A DNA stretch of 36,010 bases from JACQGZ01 sp036004665. Lineage in GTDB: Bacteria > Sysuimicrobiota > Sysuimicrobiia > Sysuimicrobiales > Humicultoraceae. Location of the stretch: assembly GCA_036004665.1 (NCBI GenBank), contig DASYRG010000087.1:1-36010 (forward strand). The letters are read 5' to 3'. The translations under genes and the position numbers were made by a program. Below, one piece after another: positions 6,865 through 14,834 of the stretch (position 1 is the first letter of the stretch; each line of letters opens with the position of its first letter). The notes under the pieces were generated by a model. The model was not told where the DNA came from. It searched no databases and saw only the letters and a program-made list of their open reading frames with translations.

Positions 6865-8559
6865 TCAGGTCCGGCTGAACGTCCCCGACCAGAACAGGCG
6901 GATCTCCTCCAGGTAGTGTCGCCCTTGAGCGTGGTCCACGCCGAGATGATCGAGGCTGTGACGGATCATCGTGAGTCCTGCCTCCGTTTCCGGCTGGATG
7001 ACTTCGGTCGCGCCCGCCTCGAACAGGCGTTGCCGGTCATGAGGGGACTGCGCTCGCACAAGAATTGGCAGCTCGGGACGAAGCCGGCGCAGCGTGACCA
7101 GACACCGTCGGCCGGCGTCTGCGGCCGGGAGGGCCACGACTGCCATCCGGGCTCGAGCCGCCCCGGCATGTCGGAGGATGAGTTCGTTGCTGGCGTCGCC
7201 GAAGACGGCGTGCGCGTCCCGCGCTCGTGCCTCGCGGACGGCTCTGGGATCGATATCCACCGCGGTGTAGCGAACGCCGAATCGTTCCAACGCGTCTGCG
7301 ACGGCCTGCCCGACGCGTCCGAAGCCGCAAACCAGCACATGTCCTTCTTCAGCCTCCGTCTCCGGTGCGGGGACAGGCGAGGCCGCCGCGCGGAGGCCTT
7401 TCTGAATCCACCGCGGCGTCCGCCGGAAGAGGAACGCATTGAGCAGGATCGTCACCGCTGATGTGGCCAGCACCGCATCGTAGAGGGAGGCGCTGAGCAG
7501 ATTGTGCTCCCGGCCGACTCCCGCGAGCACATAGGAGAATTCCCCGATCTGCGTCAAGGCTAATCCAGCCATGATCGCCGTCGGCCACGGGTAGCGGAGC
7601 AGGCGAACGACGCCGGCCGTAACTACGAACTTACCCAGAACCACCAACAGCAGCAGGGCGAGCACGGCCCGCCACTCGCTCAGGAGAGAGCTCGGGTTGA
7701 TGAGCGTTCCGATCGACGCGAAGAACATCGCGACGAAGATGTCGCGGACGGGCAGGACCCGGGCCAGGGTCTCGTGGGCGAACTCAGATTCGCTGAGAAC
7801 CAGGCCGCCGAGAAACGCGCCCAGGGCGAGAGACAGCCCGAGCCGGGCCGTGAGCGCCGCGGTGCCCACGGTGATGGCCATGGCCACGAGCAGGAACAAC
7901 TCCATGTCACGCTCGCGGGCGACCCGCTCAAGGAGCGAAGGCACGACGCGTCGAGACAGCCACAGGAGCGGAGCGAGGATGGCTGCAGCCAGCAGAAGAG
8001 AGCGGCCCAGAAGGAGGAGCCGGCCGGCTGCCGCCTCTCCCTGGCTGAGCGCTGGAATGAGGATGGTCAGGGCGACCACGGCCAGGTCTTGGGCCAGCGT
8101 GATTCCCACGATCACCCGGCCGTGCGCCGAGTGCAGTTCGCCCCGCTCGAGCAGGAACTTGAGCAAGACCATCGTGCTGGCGACGCTGATGATCGCTCCT
8201 AAGAGGAGGCCCTGGCCGAGGGACCAGCCGAGGAGAAGGCCGACTGGAACGGTAAGGAGCGTGATCAGCAGGATGCCGATCGGCGCGCCGTACGCCGCCG
8301 CCTTGCCCGCGCGAAACAGATCGCGAGGCGAGAACTCGACGCCGATCACGAACATCAGCAGGACGACCCCGATTTCGGCAAACGTGCGAAAGGCCTCGGG
8401 GTCACTGATCCGTGGGCCCGGCGTGAATGGCCCGATCAGGATGCCTCCTACGAGATAGCCCAGGATCAGCGGCTGCCGGAGCTGATGTGCCAGTAGACCT
8501 CCGGCCAGGGCGGCCAGCAGAAACAATCCGAGATCGACGAAAAACCGGAGTTCCTCCAT
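6865..8559 (-). CDS. Kef/CPA2-type cation:proton antiporter with RCK domain
   Basis: A 564-residue protein with two parts. Residues 1-385 are a CPA2 antiporter membrane domain of about 12 helices, opening with LAGGLLAHQLRQPLILGYLVGGILIGP and including FVIGVEFSPRDLF and LTQIGEFSYVLAGVG. After a Pro/Glu linker comes a cytoplasmic RCK_N/TrkA-N domain with GHVLVCGFGRVGQAVADAL near residue 405-420 and the acidic VDIDP end of the second strand, so NAD(H) or a nucleotide probably gates it. There is no RCK_C domain, an arrangement like YbaL. It would exchange K+ or Na+ for H+. The ATG at 8559 follows the ABC-2 permease stop after one base, so it is translationally linked to the exporter genes; the functional link is unclear. 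Confidence 0.92.
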   Translation of the reverse strand: MEELRFFVDLGLFLLAALAGGLLAHQLRQPLILGYLVGGILIGPFTPGPRISDPEAFRTFAEIGVVLLMFVIGVEFSPRDLFRAGKAAAYGAPIGILLITLLTVPVGLLLGWSLGQGLLLGAIISVASTMVLLKFLLERGELHSAHGRVIVGITLAQDLAVVALTILIPALSQGEAAAGRLLLLGRSLLLAAAILAPLLWLSRRVVPSLLERVARERDMELFLLVAMAITVGTAALTARLGLSLALGAFLGGLVLSESEFAHETLARVLPVRDIFVAMFFASIGTLINPSSLLSEWRAVLALLLLVVLGKFVVTAGVVRLLRYPWPTAIMAGLALTQIGEFSYVLAGVGREHNLLSASLYDAVLATSAVTILLNAFLFRRTPRWIQKGLRAAASPVPAPETEAEEGHVLVCGFGRVGQAVADALERFGVRYTAVDIDPRAVREARARDAHAVFGDASNELILRHAGAARARMAVVALPAADAGRRCLVTLRRLRPELPILVRAQSPHDRQRLFEAGATEVIQPETEAGLTMIRHSLDHLGVDHAQGRHYLEEIRLFWSGTFSRT

Positions 8560-8560
8560 C

Positions 8561-9709
8561 TCACCCTCTTTGCTTCGAAAGCGCCGCCGCCCCCACGACG
8601 ATCATGGCGGCGGCGAAGAGTCCAAGCAGGAGCAGCCGGTCGCCGATGTCCGCCAGCCCGCCACCAGCGATCATCACGGTGCGCAACGCCGCCAGGGCGT
8701 GGGTCAGCGGGAAGACCTGCGCCAGCACACGCAGGGAAGGGTGGAGGGTCTCGACCGGCCAGATCAGCCCGGCCAGCAGGACCTGCGGGAGGAAGACGAG
8801 CGGGATGAACTGCACCACCTGCAGCTCGGTGCGGGCGAAGAAGGAGAGCGCGATACCCAGATTGACGACCCCGACCACCAGGATGGCCAGCACCAGCAGG
8901 GCCACAACGATCGAGCCGGCGACGCGCATGTTCAAGACCCACACCGAGTACCCGAGGATGACTAACGACTGGATCAGCGCGAACCCGAGGAAGCCCAAGA
9001 GGTAACCGAGGACCACTTCCAGGCGCGTGGCCGGCGAGGCAGAGAGGCGCTCGATCGTGCCCGTGGAGCGCTCCCGGAGGAAGGAGACGCTAGCGAGCAG
9101 GAAGGTGAAGAAGAAGGCGAACGCGCCAATGAAGGAGGGGCCGTAGTAGTCGATCGTCGCCAGATCGGGGCTGGCCAGCAGTGTGCGCTCATCGACCGTG
9201 ACCGGTGGAGCCGAGGCGGCGCCTCCTGCGGCGGCGACGCGCTCGGCCAGGACCTGGGAGAGCTGGGCGAGGGTGCGTCCTACCGCCAGCCGCACCGCAT
9301 TGTCGATGATCGGCTCAACGCCCCGCAGGAGCAGCCGCAGCTCCGCCGTCTCCCCGGCGAAGGTCCGCTCCGTCAGGTCTGCCGGGGCGACGAGTGCCCC
9401 GGCGATGGCGCCAGAGCGAACCGCTCCTTCGGCGGCGTCCGCGGAAGGATAGGGGCGCAGGGTCACGCCCCCCTCCCGGCGGAGGGCTCCCTCCAGCGAC
9501 ATCCCGAGGTTGATCGGACCGAAGAGAGTACCGCCCCGGTCTAGGTTGACGAAGCCGACCTCCAATGGTTCGCGCCGGTCGGAGAGCAGGTAACCGACGA
9601 GGGACATGACCACAACCGGAACGATGAAGATCAGTCCCAGCGTGCGGCGGTCGCGGCGGAACTGGGTGAAGATGCGCCCGGCGATGGCAGCCACCCTCGA
9701 GGGGCTCAT
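8561..9709 (-). CDS. ABC-2 family exporter permease
   Basis: A 382-residue membrane protein of the ABC-2/YhgE-DrrB type. A first helix (LGLIFIVPVVVMSLVGYLL, about 24-42) is followed by a long extracytoplasmic region (45-190), then about five helices at 195-380. Cytoplasmic RERSTGTIERLSASPATRLE and the helix pair around VQFIPLVFLPQVLLAGLIWP are typical of drug, polysaccharide or Na+ exporter permeases. The start ATG overlaps the ATPase stop (ATGA at 9706-9709), so the two form one transporter. The substrate is unknown; the homologues one would call first are multidrug or daunorubicin-type exporters. Confidence 0.9.
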   Translation of the reverse strand: MSPSRVAAIAGRIFTQFRRDRRTLGLIFIVPVVVMSLVGYLLSDRREPLEVGFVNLDRGGTLFGPINLGMSLEGALRREGGVTLRPYPSADAAEGAVRSGAIAGALVAPADLTERTFAGETAELRLLLRGVEPIIDNAVRLAVGRTLAQLSQVLAERVAAAGGAASAPPVTVDERTLLASPDLATIDYYGPSFIGAFAFFFTFLLASVSFLRERSTGTIERLSASPATRLEVVLGYLLGFLGFALIQSLVILGYSVWVLNMRVAGSIVVALLVLAILVVGVVNLGIALSFFARTELQVVQFIPLVFLPQVLLAGLIWPVETLHPSLRVLAQVFPLTHALAALRTVMIAGGGLADIGDRLLLLGLFAAAMIVVGAAALSKQRG

Positions 9710-10488
9710 GTACTGGCCGGTGCCTCTCCCCGGACGGCTGGAGCGCTGAACGCCAGAAAGGCTTCCTCCATCGTGGCCGCCCCCGCGGCTCGGCGCAGCT
9801 CCTCGGGGCTGCCCGCGGCGATGATGCGGCCCCGTTCGATCATGGCGACGCGGTGGCAGCGTTCGACCTCGTCCATGATGTAGGTGCTCACCAGGAGCGT
9901 GGTCCCGCCTCTGTTCAGATCGTGGAAGTACTCCCAGAGGCTGCGCCGGTTCGGGGGATCGATCCCGGCCGTGGGCTCATCCAGCAGGAGCAAGTCGGGG
10001 CGGTGGATCAGGGCGCAGGCGAGGTTGGTGCGCTGGCGCATCCCCCCGCTCAACTCGTGGACAGGCGCGTCCGCCCGCTCCATCAGGGCGACACGCTCGA
10101 TCAGCTCGGCCGCCCGCCGGCGCGCCTCCCTGCGCGTCAGACCATAGAGCCGGCCGAAGAAGGTAAGGTTCTCCCGTGGGGTGAGGTCCTCGTAGAGGGC
10201 GGCGGTCTGCGTCATGTACCCGATGCGGGCGGAGGTCCCGCGGTCGGGCATCCGCCTCGCGAGCACCGTCACGGCGCCGGCGGTGGGGCGGAGGAGACCG
10301 ACGATCACCCGGATGAGGGTGGACTTCCCCGAGCCGTTCGGGCCGAGCAGCCCCAGGATCTCCCCCTTGCGCACGGAGAGGTCAAGCCCGTCGAGCGCGC
10401 GGATTCGTCCGAAGGTGCGTACCAGCCCGCTGGCAGAGACGGCGTCGGAGACAGGGGCGCCGCCGGTCGCGCCTGCCGTCCTGCTCAC
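9706..10488 (-). CDS. ABC exporter ATP-binding subunit
   Basis: A 260-residue DrrA/CcmA-type ATPase. Walker A is GPNGSGKST at 49-57, the Q-loop lies in GYMTQTAALYEDLTPRENL, the signature is LSGGMRQR, Walker B is LLLLDEPTAGIDP, and the H-loop region is LLVSTYIMDEVERCHRV. Ser-Thr-Tyr here replaces the usual switch His (T-H-y/d), as seen in some members of this group. GTG 10488 is chosen because it overlaps the stop of the URO-D gene (GTGA) and gives the usual length; the frame stays open a further 44 codons upstream but only inside that gene. It pairs with the ABC-2 permease immediately downstream. Confidence 0.92.
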   Translation of the reverse strand: MSRTAGATGGAPVSDAVSASGLVRTFGRIRALDGLDLSVRKGEILGLLGPNGSGKSTLIRVIVGLLRPTAGAVTVLARRMPDRGTSARIGYMTQTAALYEDLTPRENLTFFGRLYGLTRREARRRAAELIERVALMERADAPVHELSGGMRQRTNLACALIHRPDLLLLDEPTAGIDPPNRRSLWEYFHDLNRGGTTLLVSTYIMDEVERCHRVAMIERGRIIAAGSPEELRRAAGAATMEEAFLAFSAPAVRGEAPAST

Positions 10489-11462
10489 TGCCCGTCCAAG
10501 GCCGCGCGGACGGCGCGCAGGTTGCCTTCGGGCGTATCGACGAGCGTCACGCACCCTGCGGCGACGATCAACCGCTGGCCGCCGGTCTGGGCGATGGCGT
10601 CGCGCACCTGGGCCGCGCACTCCTCCGCAGAGCCACTCTCCAGCGGCCCGCTCTCATCGAGCCCGCCGGCCAGGCAGCCGGAGAATCGCTCCCGCGCCTC
10701 GGCCAGCGACGGCGGAGTCTGCCGGTCGTGCCAGTTGATGGCGTCGGCGGGGTAGCCGGTGACGAGATCGAACATGACGTTACGGCCGTGCAGGTGCAGC
10801 AGGCGGAACTCGGCCAGGGCCACGGCGTCCAGCACCTGGAGATCGTAGGGCCGGCCGAACTCTTCGTAGGTTTCTTCGCTGAGGTAGTCGGTGCTCGCGC
10901 ACTGCGTCGCGAAGAAGATGCCGTCCGCCCCCGCGTTGAGCGCCTCGACGGCGAAGCGCTGCGTCACGTCGGTGATCGTTGCCAATCCCTGGTGCACGGC
11001 GTCGGGGGATTCCCGCAGGTAGCGCAGCAGCGCCTGATCTCCCGAGAGAGTGCGCGCGATGGTGAGAGGACTGAAGACGGTGGCCAGAATGATGTCGTCG
11101 CCGAGGGCCTGGCGGATCAGGTGGAGGGCGTGAACCTCGCGGCCGTAAGCGCCCGTGGTGACGTCGAGCGGGCGCAGCGCCGCCCAGTCGGCGGGCTTTT
11201 TGATCGGCCGGTCGGTGTAGTGACGGGTGCCTTCACGGTTGGGCCGGTAGCCTGCCCGCAGTCCCCAGTCATCGCCGTAGAACCCGCTGGCCGGGGTCAC
11301 CTTGAGGAAGTCCCACCCGTAGGCGTGGAAGAAGCGGACGTGCGCCGCCGCCAGCGTCTCGGCGCGCGCGTCTTCCTCTGGGAAGTGACGCCACAGCGCC
11401 ACCGGGGGGCGGTCCACCTCGCCGCCGGCGATGGCGGCGTGCATCCGCTCGCGCGCGGTCAT
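10485..11462 (-). CDS. Uroporphyrinogen decarboxylase (URO-D) superfamily protein, not HemE
   Basis: A 325-residue TIM-barrel protein of the URO-D family. It opens with MTARERMHAAIAGGEVDRPPVALWRHFPEED, the position where HemE has its Arg-rich PVWxMRQAGR motif; here the second Arg and the AGR are missing, so haem synthesis is unlikely. Other family features are DFLKVTPASGFYGDDWGL, GADGIFFATQCAS and the C-terminal AAGCVTLVDTPEGNLRAVR. In the methyltransferase branch (MtaA/MtbA-like) zinc sits in His-x-Cys...Cys; this protein has HLH near 221-223 and the later Cys near 302, so a His/His/Cys site is possible. ATG 11462 lies 10 bases after the nuclease stop. Another methyl- or C1-group transfer role is a reasonable guess. 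Confidence 0.8.
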   Translation of the reverse strand: MTARERMHAAIAGGEVDRPPVALWRHFPEEDARAETLAAAHVRFFHAYGWDFLKVTPASGFYGDDWGLRAGYRPNREGTRHYTDRPIKKPADWAALRPLDVTTGAYGREVHALHLIRQALGDDIILATVFSPLTIARTLSGDQALLRYLRESPDAVHQGLATITDVTQRFAVEALNAGADGIFFATQCASTDYLSEETYEEFGRPYDLQVLDAVALAEFRLLHLHGRNVMFDLVTGYPADAINWHDRQTPPSLAEARERFSGCLAGGLDESGPLESGSAEECAAQVRDAIAQTGGQRLIVAAGCVTLVDTPEGNLRAVRAALDGQ

Positions 11463-11472
11463 GCCGGTCCGA

Positions 11473-12327
11473 TCACCCGGTCGCGATGCCCCCGGCACCG
11501 ATCCCCGTCTCGTCCGCCAGCGCCCGCTGTTCCTCGAGGTGGGCGGCGGCCAGCGTCAGGTCCCGGTCGGGATCCGGCACCTCGACGGGCGCGAGGGTGG
11601 CCAGCCGTTTGTTCAGCAGGATGCGGGCCCGCATGCGGACGAGGCGGGCGCCGTGCCGCGGGATCTCATCGAGGTGATTGAAGAGCTCCTCGACGGTCGG
11701 ACGCACCCGCAGCAGCGCCGCCGCGGTCTTCGGTCCGATGCCGGGCACACCCGGGATGTCGTCGCTGGCATCGCCCACGAGGGCCTTGAAATCGGGCACC
11801 TGGGCCGGCGGGACTCCGAAAGCGGCCTCCACCCCGGCTGGATCCACCTCACGCATCTCCCGCGTCCCCCGGACGGGGGCCAGCACGTGCACGAGCGGAG
11901 AGACCAGCTGGTAGAAGTCGCGGTCGCTGGTGATGATGCGCGCTTCCATCGTGGGGTGGCGAGAGAGGAAGGTGGCGATGAGGTCGTCGGCCTCGAATCC
12001 GGGATGCAGCACGGGATGCACGCCGAGCGCGGCCGCCCACCGCATCGCATACGGAATTTGCCGCTTGATCTCTTCGGGGTGCTCGTAGTGGTTGATCTTG
12101 TAGTCCGGATCCCAGGCGTGTTTGCGCAGCGGAGGATCCGCTGTGAAGCACACGGCCGCGTGGGTGGGTGGGCCGCGCAGGAGCCCGCGCAGCATTCCGA
12201 CGAACCCGCGTAGTCCGTTGACTGGGAGGCCGCCCTCCGTGGTCTCAAACGGGAGGGCGTTGGCCGCCCGGTAGAGGAGACCGTCCCCGTCGATGAGGTA
12301 GAGGAGGTCGGGCAGGGCTACCGGCAG
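11473..12327 (-). CDS. Stand-alone 5'-3' exonuclease (PolI N-terminal / FEN type), start unclear
   Basis: About 280-284 residues, homologous to the 5' nuclease domain of DNA polymerase I, which removes RNA primers and flaps. The acidic metal ligands are visible in order: LIDGDGLLYRA, EADDLIATFL, ITSDRDFYQLV and GDASDDIPGVPGIGPKTAAAL (the H3TH DNA-binding loop). YKINHYEHPEEIKRQI replaces the usual YKanR, with His for Arg. The first ATG in frame (12195) would delete the essential LIDGDG strand, so translation must begin earlier, yet no ATG, GTG or TTG occurs between that ATG and the upstream in-frame TGA near 12405. CTG codons at 12327 and 12315 are candidates; a sequence error is also possible. 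It is the first gene of the exporter/antiporter unit. Confidence 0.85.
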   Translation of the reverse strand: MPVALPDLLYLIDGDGLLYRAANALPFETTEGGLPVNGLRGFVGMLRGLLRGPPTHAAVCFTADPPLRKHAWDPDYKINHYEHPEEIKRQIPYAMRWAAALGVHPVLHPGFEADDLIATFLSRHPTMEARIITSDRDFYQLVSPLVHVLAPVRGTREMREVDPAGVEAAFGVPPAQVPDFKALVGDASDDIPGVPGIGPKTAAALLRVRPTVEELFNHLDEIPRHGARLVRMRARILLNKRLATLAPVEVPDPDRDLTLAAAHLEEQRALADETGIGAGGIATG

Positions 12328-12395
12328 ATCCCGACGTCGTAGACGCCGATGCCCACGGTCGTCAGGATGAAGGGCGTGAGCAGACGGTGGTGCAT
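12318..12395 (-). other. Possible 25-codon leader ORF before the 5' nuclease
   Basis: ATG 12395 is preceded by GAGGTG at 5 bases and opens a 25-residue frame (MHHRLLTPFILTTVGIGVYD...) ending in TAG at 12320-12318. It overlaps the likely N-terminus of the nuclease in another frame, and its stop is 2 bases before a CTG in the nuclease frame. It may be a coupling leader peptide, or the true start of the nuclease separated by a frameshift in the sequence. No homology is recognised. Confidence 0.25.
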
Positions 12396-12411
12396 CCCAT
12401 CACCTCAGAGC

Positions 12412-12417
12412 GTTCTA
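12412..12417 (-). promoter_or_regulatory. Possible -10 element of the nuclease/exporter unit
   Basis: The minus strand reads CCTAGAACG; TAGAAC lies 16 bases before ATG 12395. It is one base from the TAGAAT seen before aconitase. The rest of the 12418-12533 gap shows no gene or clear -35, and no strong hairpin. Confidence 0.25.
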
Positions 12418-12533
12418 GGCCGTGTCGCCACCATAGCGCCGGCGCATGTAGTGTAGGTGCTCGGGTGCAACGGTACCTGCTTGTTCGTGCTCTGGCGGAG
12501 ATGCCCTTTCGCTGCCTTCCGATTCCGTCGTGA

Positions 12534-12977
12534 TCAGGAGCGTGTCGGAAACTGGCCGGGCCGTCCCGCCCGGTCGTGGACCCGGAAGGCCACCGATTTT
12601 CGGTTCTCGCCGAGTTCGCCCATGATGCGGTATCCGCCGGCGGCGGGAAACTGCATGTCCACGTTGAGGGCGAGCACGGCGCGCTGAGTCGAGCCGGGCG
12701 TCAGTTCGGGTGGGCGTCCCAGCGTCAGATCGGCATCCATCTTGGCGAGCTCGCCGCCGTCGTCCGTCTCCAGGCGGAGAATCAGGTGGTAGGGCCGGTT
12801 GGTCTCATCCCATTGAAGAATGATGGCCACTCCGATGCCAAAGTGGGAGATCGGAGGCGGACCTCCGCCCGGGGGGATCTCGCGCCAGTGGTCCGTCCAG
12901 CAGCCTCCCATCAGGTAGAGGAGGCCCTCCCGAGCCTCGGCGTGGTTGGCGAGCACGATGAACTCGATCTCCGGCAT
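12534..12977 (-). CDS. Small conserved hypothetical protein, possibly DUF6941-like
   Basis: A 147-residue protein without signal peptide or membrane helix. The pattern is alternating hydrophobic strands: IEFIVLANHAEAREGLLYLMGG at the N-terminus, then a Pro/Gly-rich turn (PPGGGPPPISHF), then strands such as IGVAIILQW, YHLILRLE and AVLALNVDMQFPAAGGYRIMG. The N-terminal hydrophobic-ANHAE-x(4)-GLLYLMGG layout and the middle strand pairs resemble the small beta-sandwich DUF6941 family, but I hold this loosely. ATG 12977 starts 2 bases after the M24 protein's stop, so the two are co-transcribed. Function unknown. Confidence 0.7.
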   Translation of the reverse strand: MPEIEFIVLANHAEAREGLLYLMGGCWTDHWREIPPGGGPPPISHFGIGVAIILQWDETNRPYHLILRLETDDGGELAKMDADLTLGRPPELTPGSTQRAVLALNVDMQFPAAGGYRIMGELGENRKSVAFRVHDRAGRPGQFPTRS

Positions 12978-12979
12978 CG

Positions 12980-14119
12980 CTAGCCGACGATCAGCGACTC
13001 CAGATTCTTGGGGTAGGGCGTCAGGATTTCGCAGCCGTCGGCGGTGACGACGATGGTGTCCGAATGCCGGAAGCCGCCGACCCCCGGAACGTAGATTCCG
13101 GGCTCCACGGACATCACCATCCCGGGCTCCAGCAGGGTCTCGTCCCCCGCGGCAAAGAAGGGCAGTTCATGGTAGTCGATGCCGATGCCGTGCCCGGTGC
13201 GGTGGATGAAGGCGGCGCCCAGCCCGGCGTCTTCGATCACGCTGCGGGCCGCCCGGTCCACCTCCATGCAGGGGACCCCGGGGCGGATCGCCGCGATGGC
13301 CGTCTCCTGGGCACGCCGCATCACCTCGAAGAGGCGCTGCTGCTCCGGTCCGGCCCGCCCGACGAAGATCGTGCGCTCGTCCTCGCTGTAGTAGCCGTTG
13401 ACGGTGGCGCCGGTGCCGTGGATCACCACATCGCCGCCGCGGAGTTGCCGGCCGCTGGGGATGGAATGCGGCAGGACCGTCTTCTCCCCGGAAACCGGCC
13501 GCGATCCGGCGGAGACCTCATCTTCGGGATAGCGCTTGGCCGCCTCGCGCAGCATGGCGGCGTTGCCCTCCGCCATGATCTCCACCTCGGAAGTGCCCGC
13601 GGTGCTGGCGTCCACCTCAACGGCCATGCCCACCTCGGCGAGGGCGCATCCTTTGCGGATCTCCGCGAGCTCCTCCTCCTGCTTGGCCATGCGCAGTTTC
13701 TCCACGAGCCCCCCTGCACCGTCCAATCCCCCGCCGAGGGCCTCGCGGAGGTAGGCATGTCCCTCAAAGGTGAACCCCGCCGGCTCGAAACCGATCCTCC
13801 GGCTGATGCCCTGGGCCTTCAGCGCCTCCACGGCCAGATCGAGGGCGAGATGCAGCGGGGACTTGCCCCCGTACCCTTGGAGCCCGAGGTCTGAATAGGT
13901 GCGGATATCGGTCACCCGCGACCGGGCTTGGGCGTGCGTGGCCTCGAGCTCGGGGATGATCAGCGCGGGAGCGTCCGTGAGCGCCAGGATCACCGGCCGG
14001 CTGTAGGTGACGGCGCGAAATCCGGTCAGGTAGTAGGAGTTCGCCGGGGTGATGACGAGGAGGGCTTTGAGGTTGCGCTGGGCGACGGCGGTGCGCGCGG
14101 CCTCCAGACGGTCGGGCAT
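12980..14119 (-). CDS. M24 (Xaa-Pro peptidase / creatinase) family protein with altered metal site
   Basis: A 379-residue two-domain protein: a creatinase-type N-terminal domain (residues 1-135, with LLVITPANSYYLTGFRAVTYSR) and a C-terminal pita-bread domain. Conserved are GHGIGIDYHELPFF near 310 and SVEPGIYVPGVGGF near 336. Aligning on the Arg-Thr of ATVNGYYSEDERTIFVG, the first Asp ligand of aminopeptidase P is Gly, the second is Glu, and the last Glu (GxRxED) is Ser in GFRHSDT. At most part of the dinuclear metal site remains, so standard Xaa-Pro cleavage is doubtful. ATG 14119 is chosen because the family N-terminus begins there; the frame stays open far upstream only through the antisense/GNAT region. 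The ribosome binding site (AAGAGAG) is modest. Confidence 0.85.
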   Translation of the reverse strand: MPDRLEAARTAVAQRNLKALLVITPANSYYLTGFRAVTYSRPVILALTDAPALIIPELEATHAQARSRVTDIRTYSDLGLQGYGGKSPLHLALDLAVEALKAQGISRRIGFEPAGFTFEGHAYLREALGGGLDGAGGLVEKLRMAKQEEELAEIRKGCALAEVGMAVEVDASTAGTSEVEIMAEGNAAMLREAAKRYPEDEVSAGSRPVSGEKTVLPHSIPSGRQLRGGDVVIHGTGATVNGYYSEDERTIFVGRAGPEQQRLFEVMRRAQETAIAAIRPGVPCMEVDRAARSVIEDAGLGAAFIHRTGHGIGIDYHELPFFAAGDETLLEPGMVMSVEPGIYVPGVGGFRHSDTIVVTADGCEILTPYPKNLESLIVG

Positions 14120-14169
14120 CGGCGAAGCTCTCTTCGTCGCATGCGGCCGGGTACCTGTCGGTGCGGTCC

Positions 14170-14640
14170 TCAGGGCAGCGCGCGCTTGAAGTGCAGCATG
14201 TAGGGGTGAAAGCCCAGGCGTTCCCAGAGGCGGATGGCCTCGGGGTTGTTCACCGCCACGGTCAACTCGACCGTGGAGACCTGCTGCTCGCCCAGCCACT
14301 CTAGGAGGGCCTCCACGAGCCGGCGGGCGATCCCCCGGCGCCGGTAGTCCGGGTGGGTGTAAACGTCCTGGATGAAGCCGCGCCGCCGGTCGGCGAAAAA
14401 CGGCGGGAGCAGCGTGATCCGACTTACCCCGACCCCCACCAGCCGGTCGTCCGAACGGGCCACCAGCACGCGCGCGTCGGTGCGCCCGACCAGCGTGGCG
14501 AGGTAGCCGGCGTAACTCCGGCGCCATTGCGTTGACGGCGTGAACGCGGCATCGAGTCCGGCATGGTAGGCGGCGAGGTCGCCCCATAGCATTAGGATGG
14601 CGTCGATCTCCTCGGCCCCCGCGACCGCGATCTCAGTCAC
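14170..14640 (-). CDS. GNAT-family N-acetyltransferase
   Basis: A 156-residue single-domain GNAT protein that would transfer acetyl from acetyl-CoA to an amine. The core is visible: RVLVARSDDRLVGVGVSRI (beta-2/3), GFIQDVYTHPDYRRRGIARRLVEALLEWL (motif A, with the pyrophosphate loop RRRGIA), and VSTVELTVAVNNPEAIRLWERLGF (motif B). GTG 14640 (VTEIAVAGAEEIDAI) is chosen because the longer open frame, from 14751, adds a low-complexity stretch with no homology, and GTGGGGG lies just before this GTG. It lies 50 bases upstream of the M24 gene on the same strand. The substrate cannot be predicted. Confidence 0.85.
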   Translation of the reverse strand: MTEIAVAGAEEIDAILMLWGDLAAYHAGLDAAFTPSTQWRRSYAGYLATLVGRTDARVLVARSDDRLVGVGVSRITLLPPFFADRRRGFIQDVYTHPDYRRRGIARRLVEALLEWLGEQQVSTVELTVAVNNPEAIRLWERLGFHPYMLHFKRALP

Positions 14641-14834
14641 GGCCCCCACTCTTCGAGTGGAGGGAAGGCCCTCCTGCCCCGGGCTTGCGCGAGCGGTCCC
14701 CGCAGAACCCACTCGCAGGCGGGGGAGGTGCACTCGAGAACTAAACCCCACCCAGACGGCTGTCGTCTATGCGGGCAGGAAGTCGGGCATCCATCGGGAC
14801 AGCCCCGGTCCCGGCGCTGCGAGGGGAGTGACCT
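14641..14834. other. Divergent intergenic region, no gene seen
   Basis: This 194-bp GC-rich stretch separates the minus-strand GNAT gene from the plus-strand DUF1800 gene and must hold both promoters. Short inverted repeats occur (for example CCACTC...GAGTGG near 14645-14658), but no convincing -35/-10 pair, riboswitch or tRNA is seen. Confidence 0.4.

Noticed and set aside
10485..11462. Calling the URO-D protein hemE
   Set aside because: The HemE Arg-rich N-terminal motif is not present and no other haem genes are nearby.
12457..12687. Plus-strand 76-codon open frame at the start of the small hypothetical gene region
   Set aside because: It runs antisense over the real minus-strand gene, has no ribosome binding site and no recognisable features.
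14641..14720. T-box-like GGGGACCGC on the minus strand upstream of the GNAT gene
   Set aside because: The conserved T-box bulge (GGTGGNACCGCG) is not matched, no specifier stem is seen and a GNAT gene is not a usual target.
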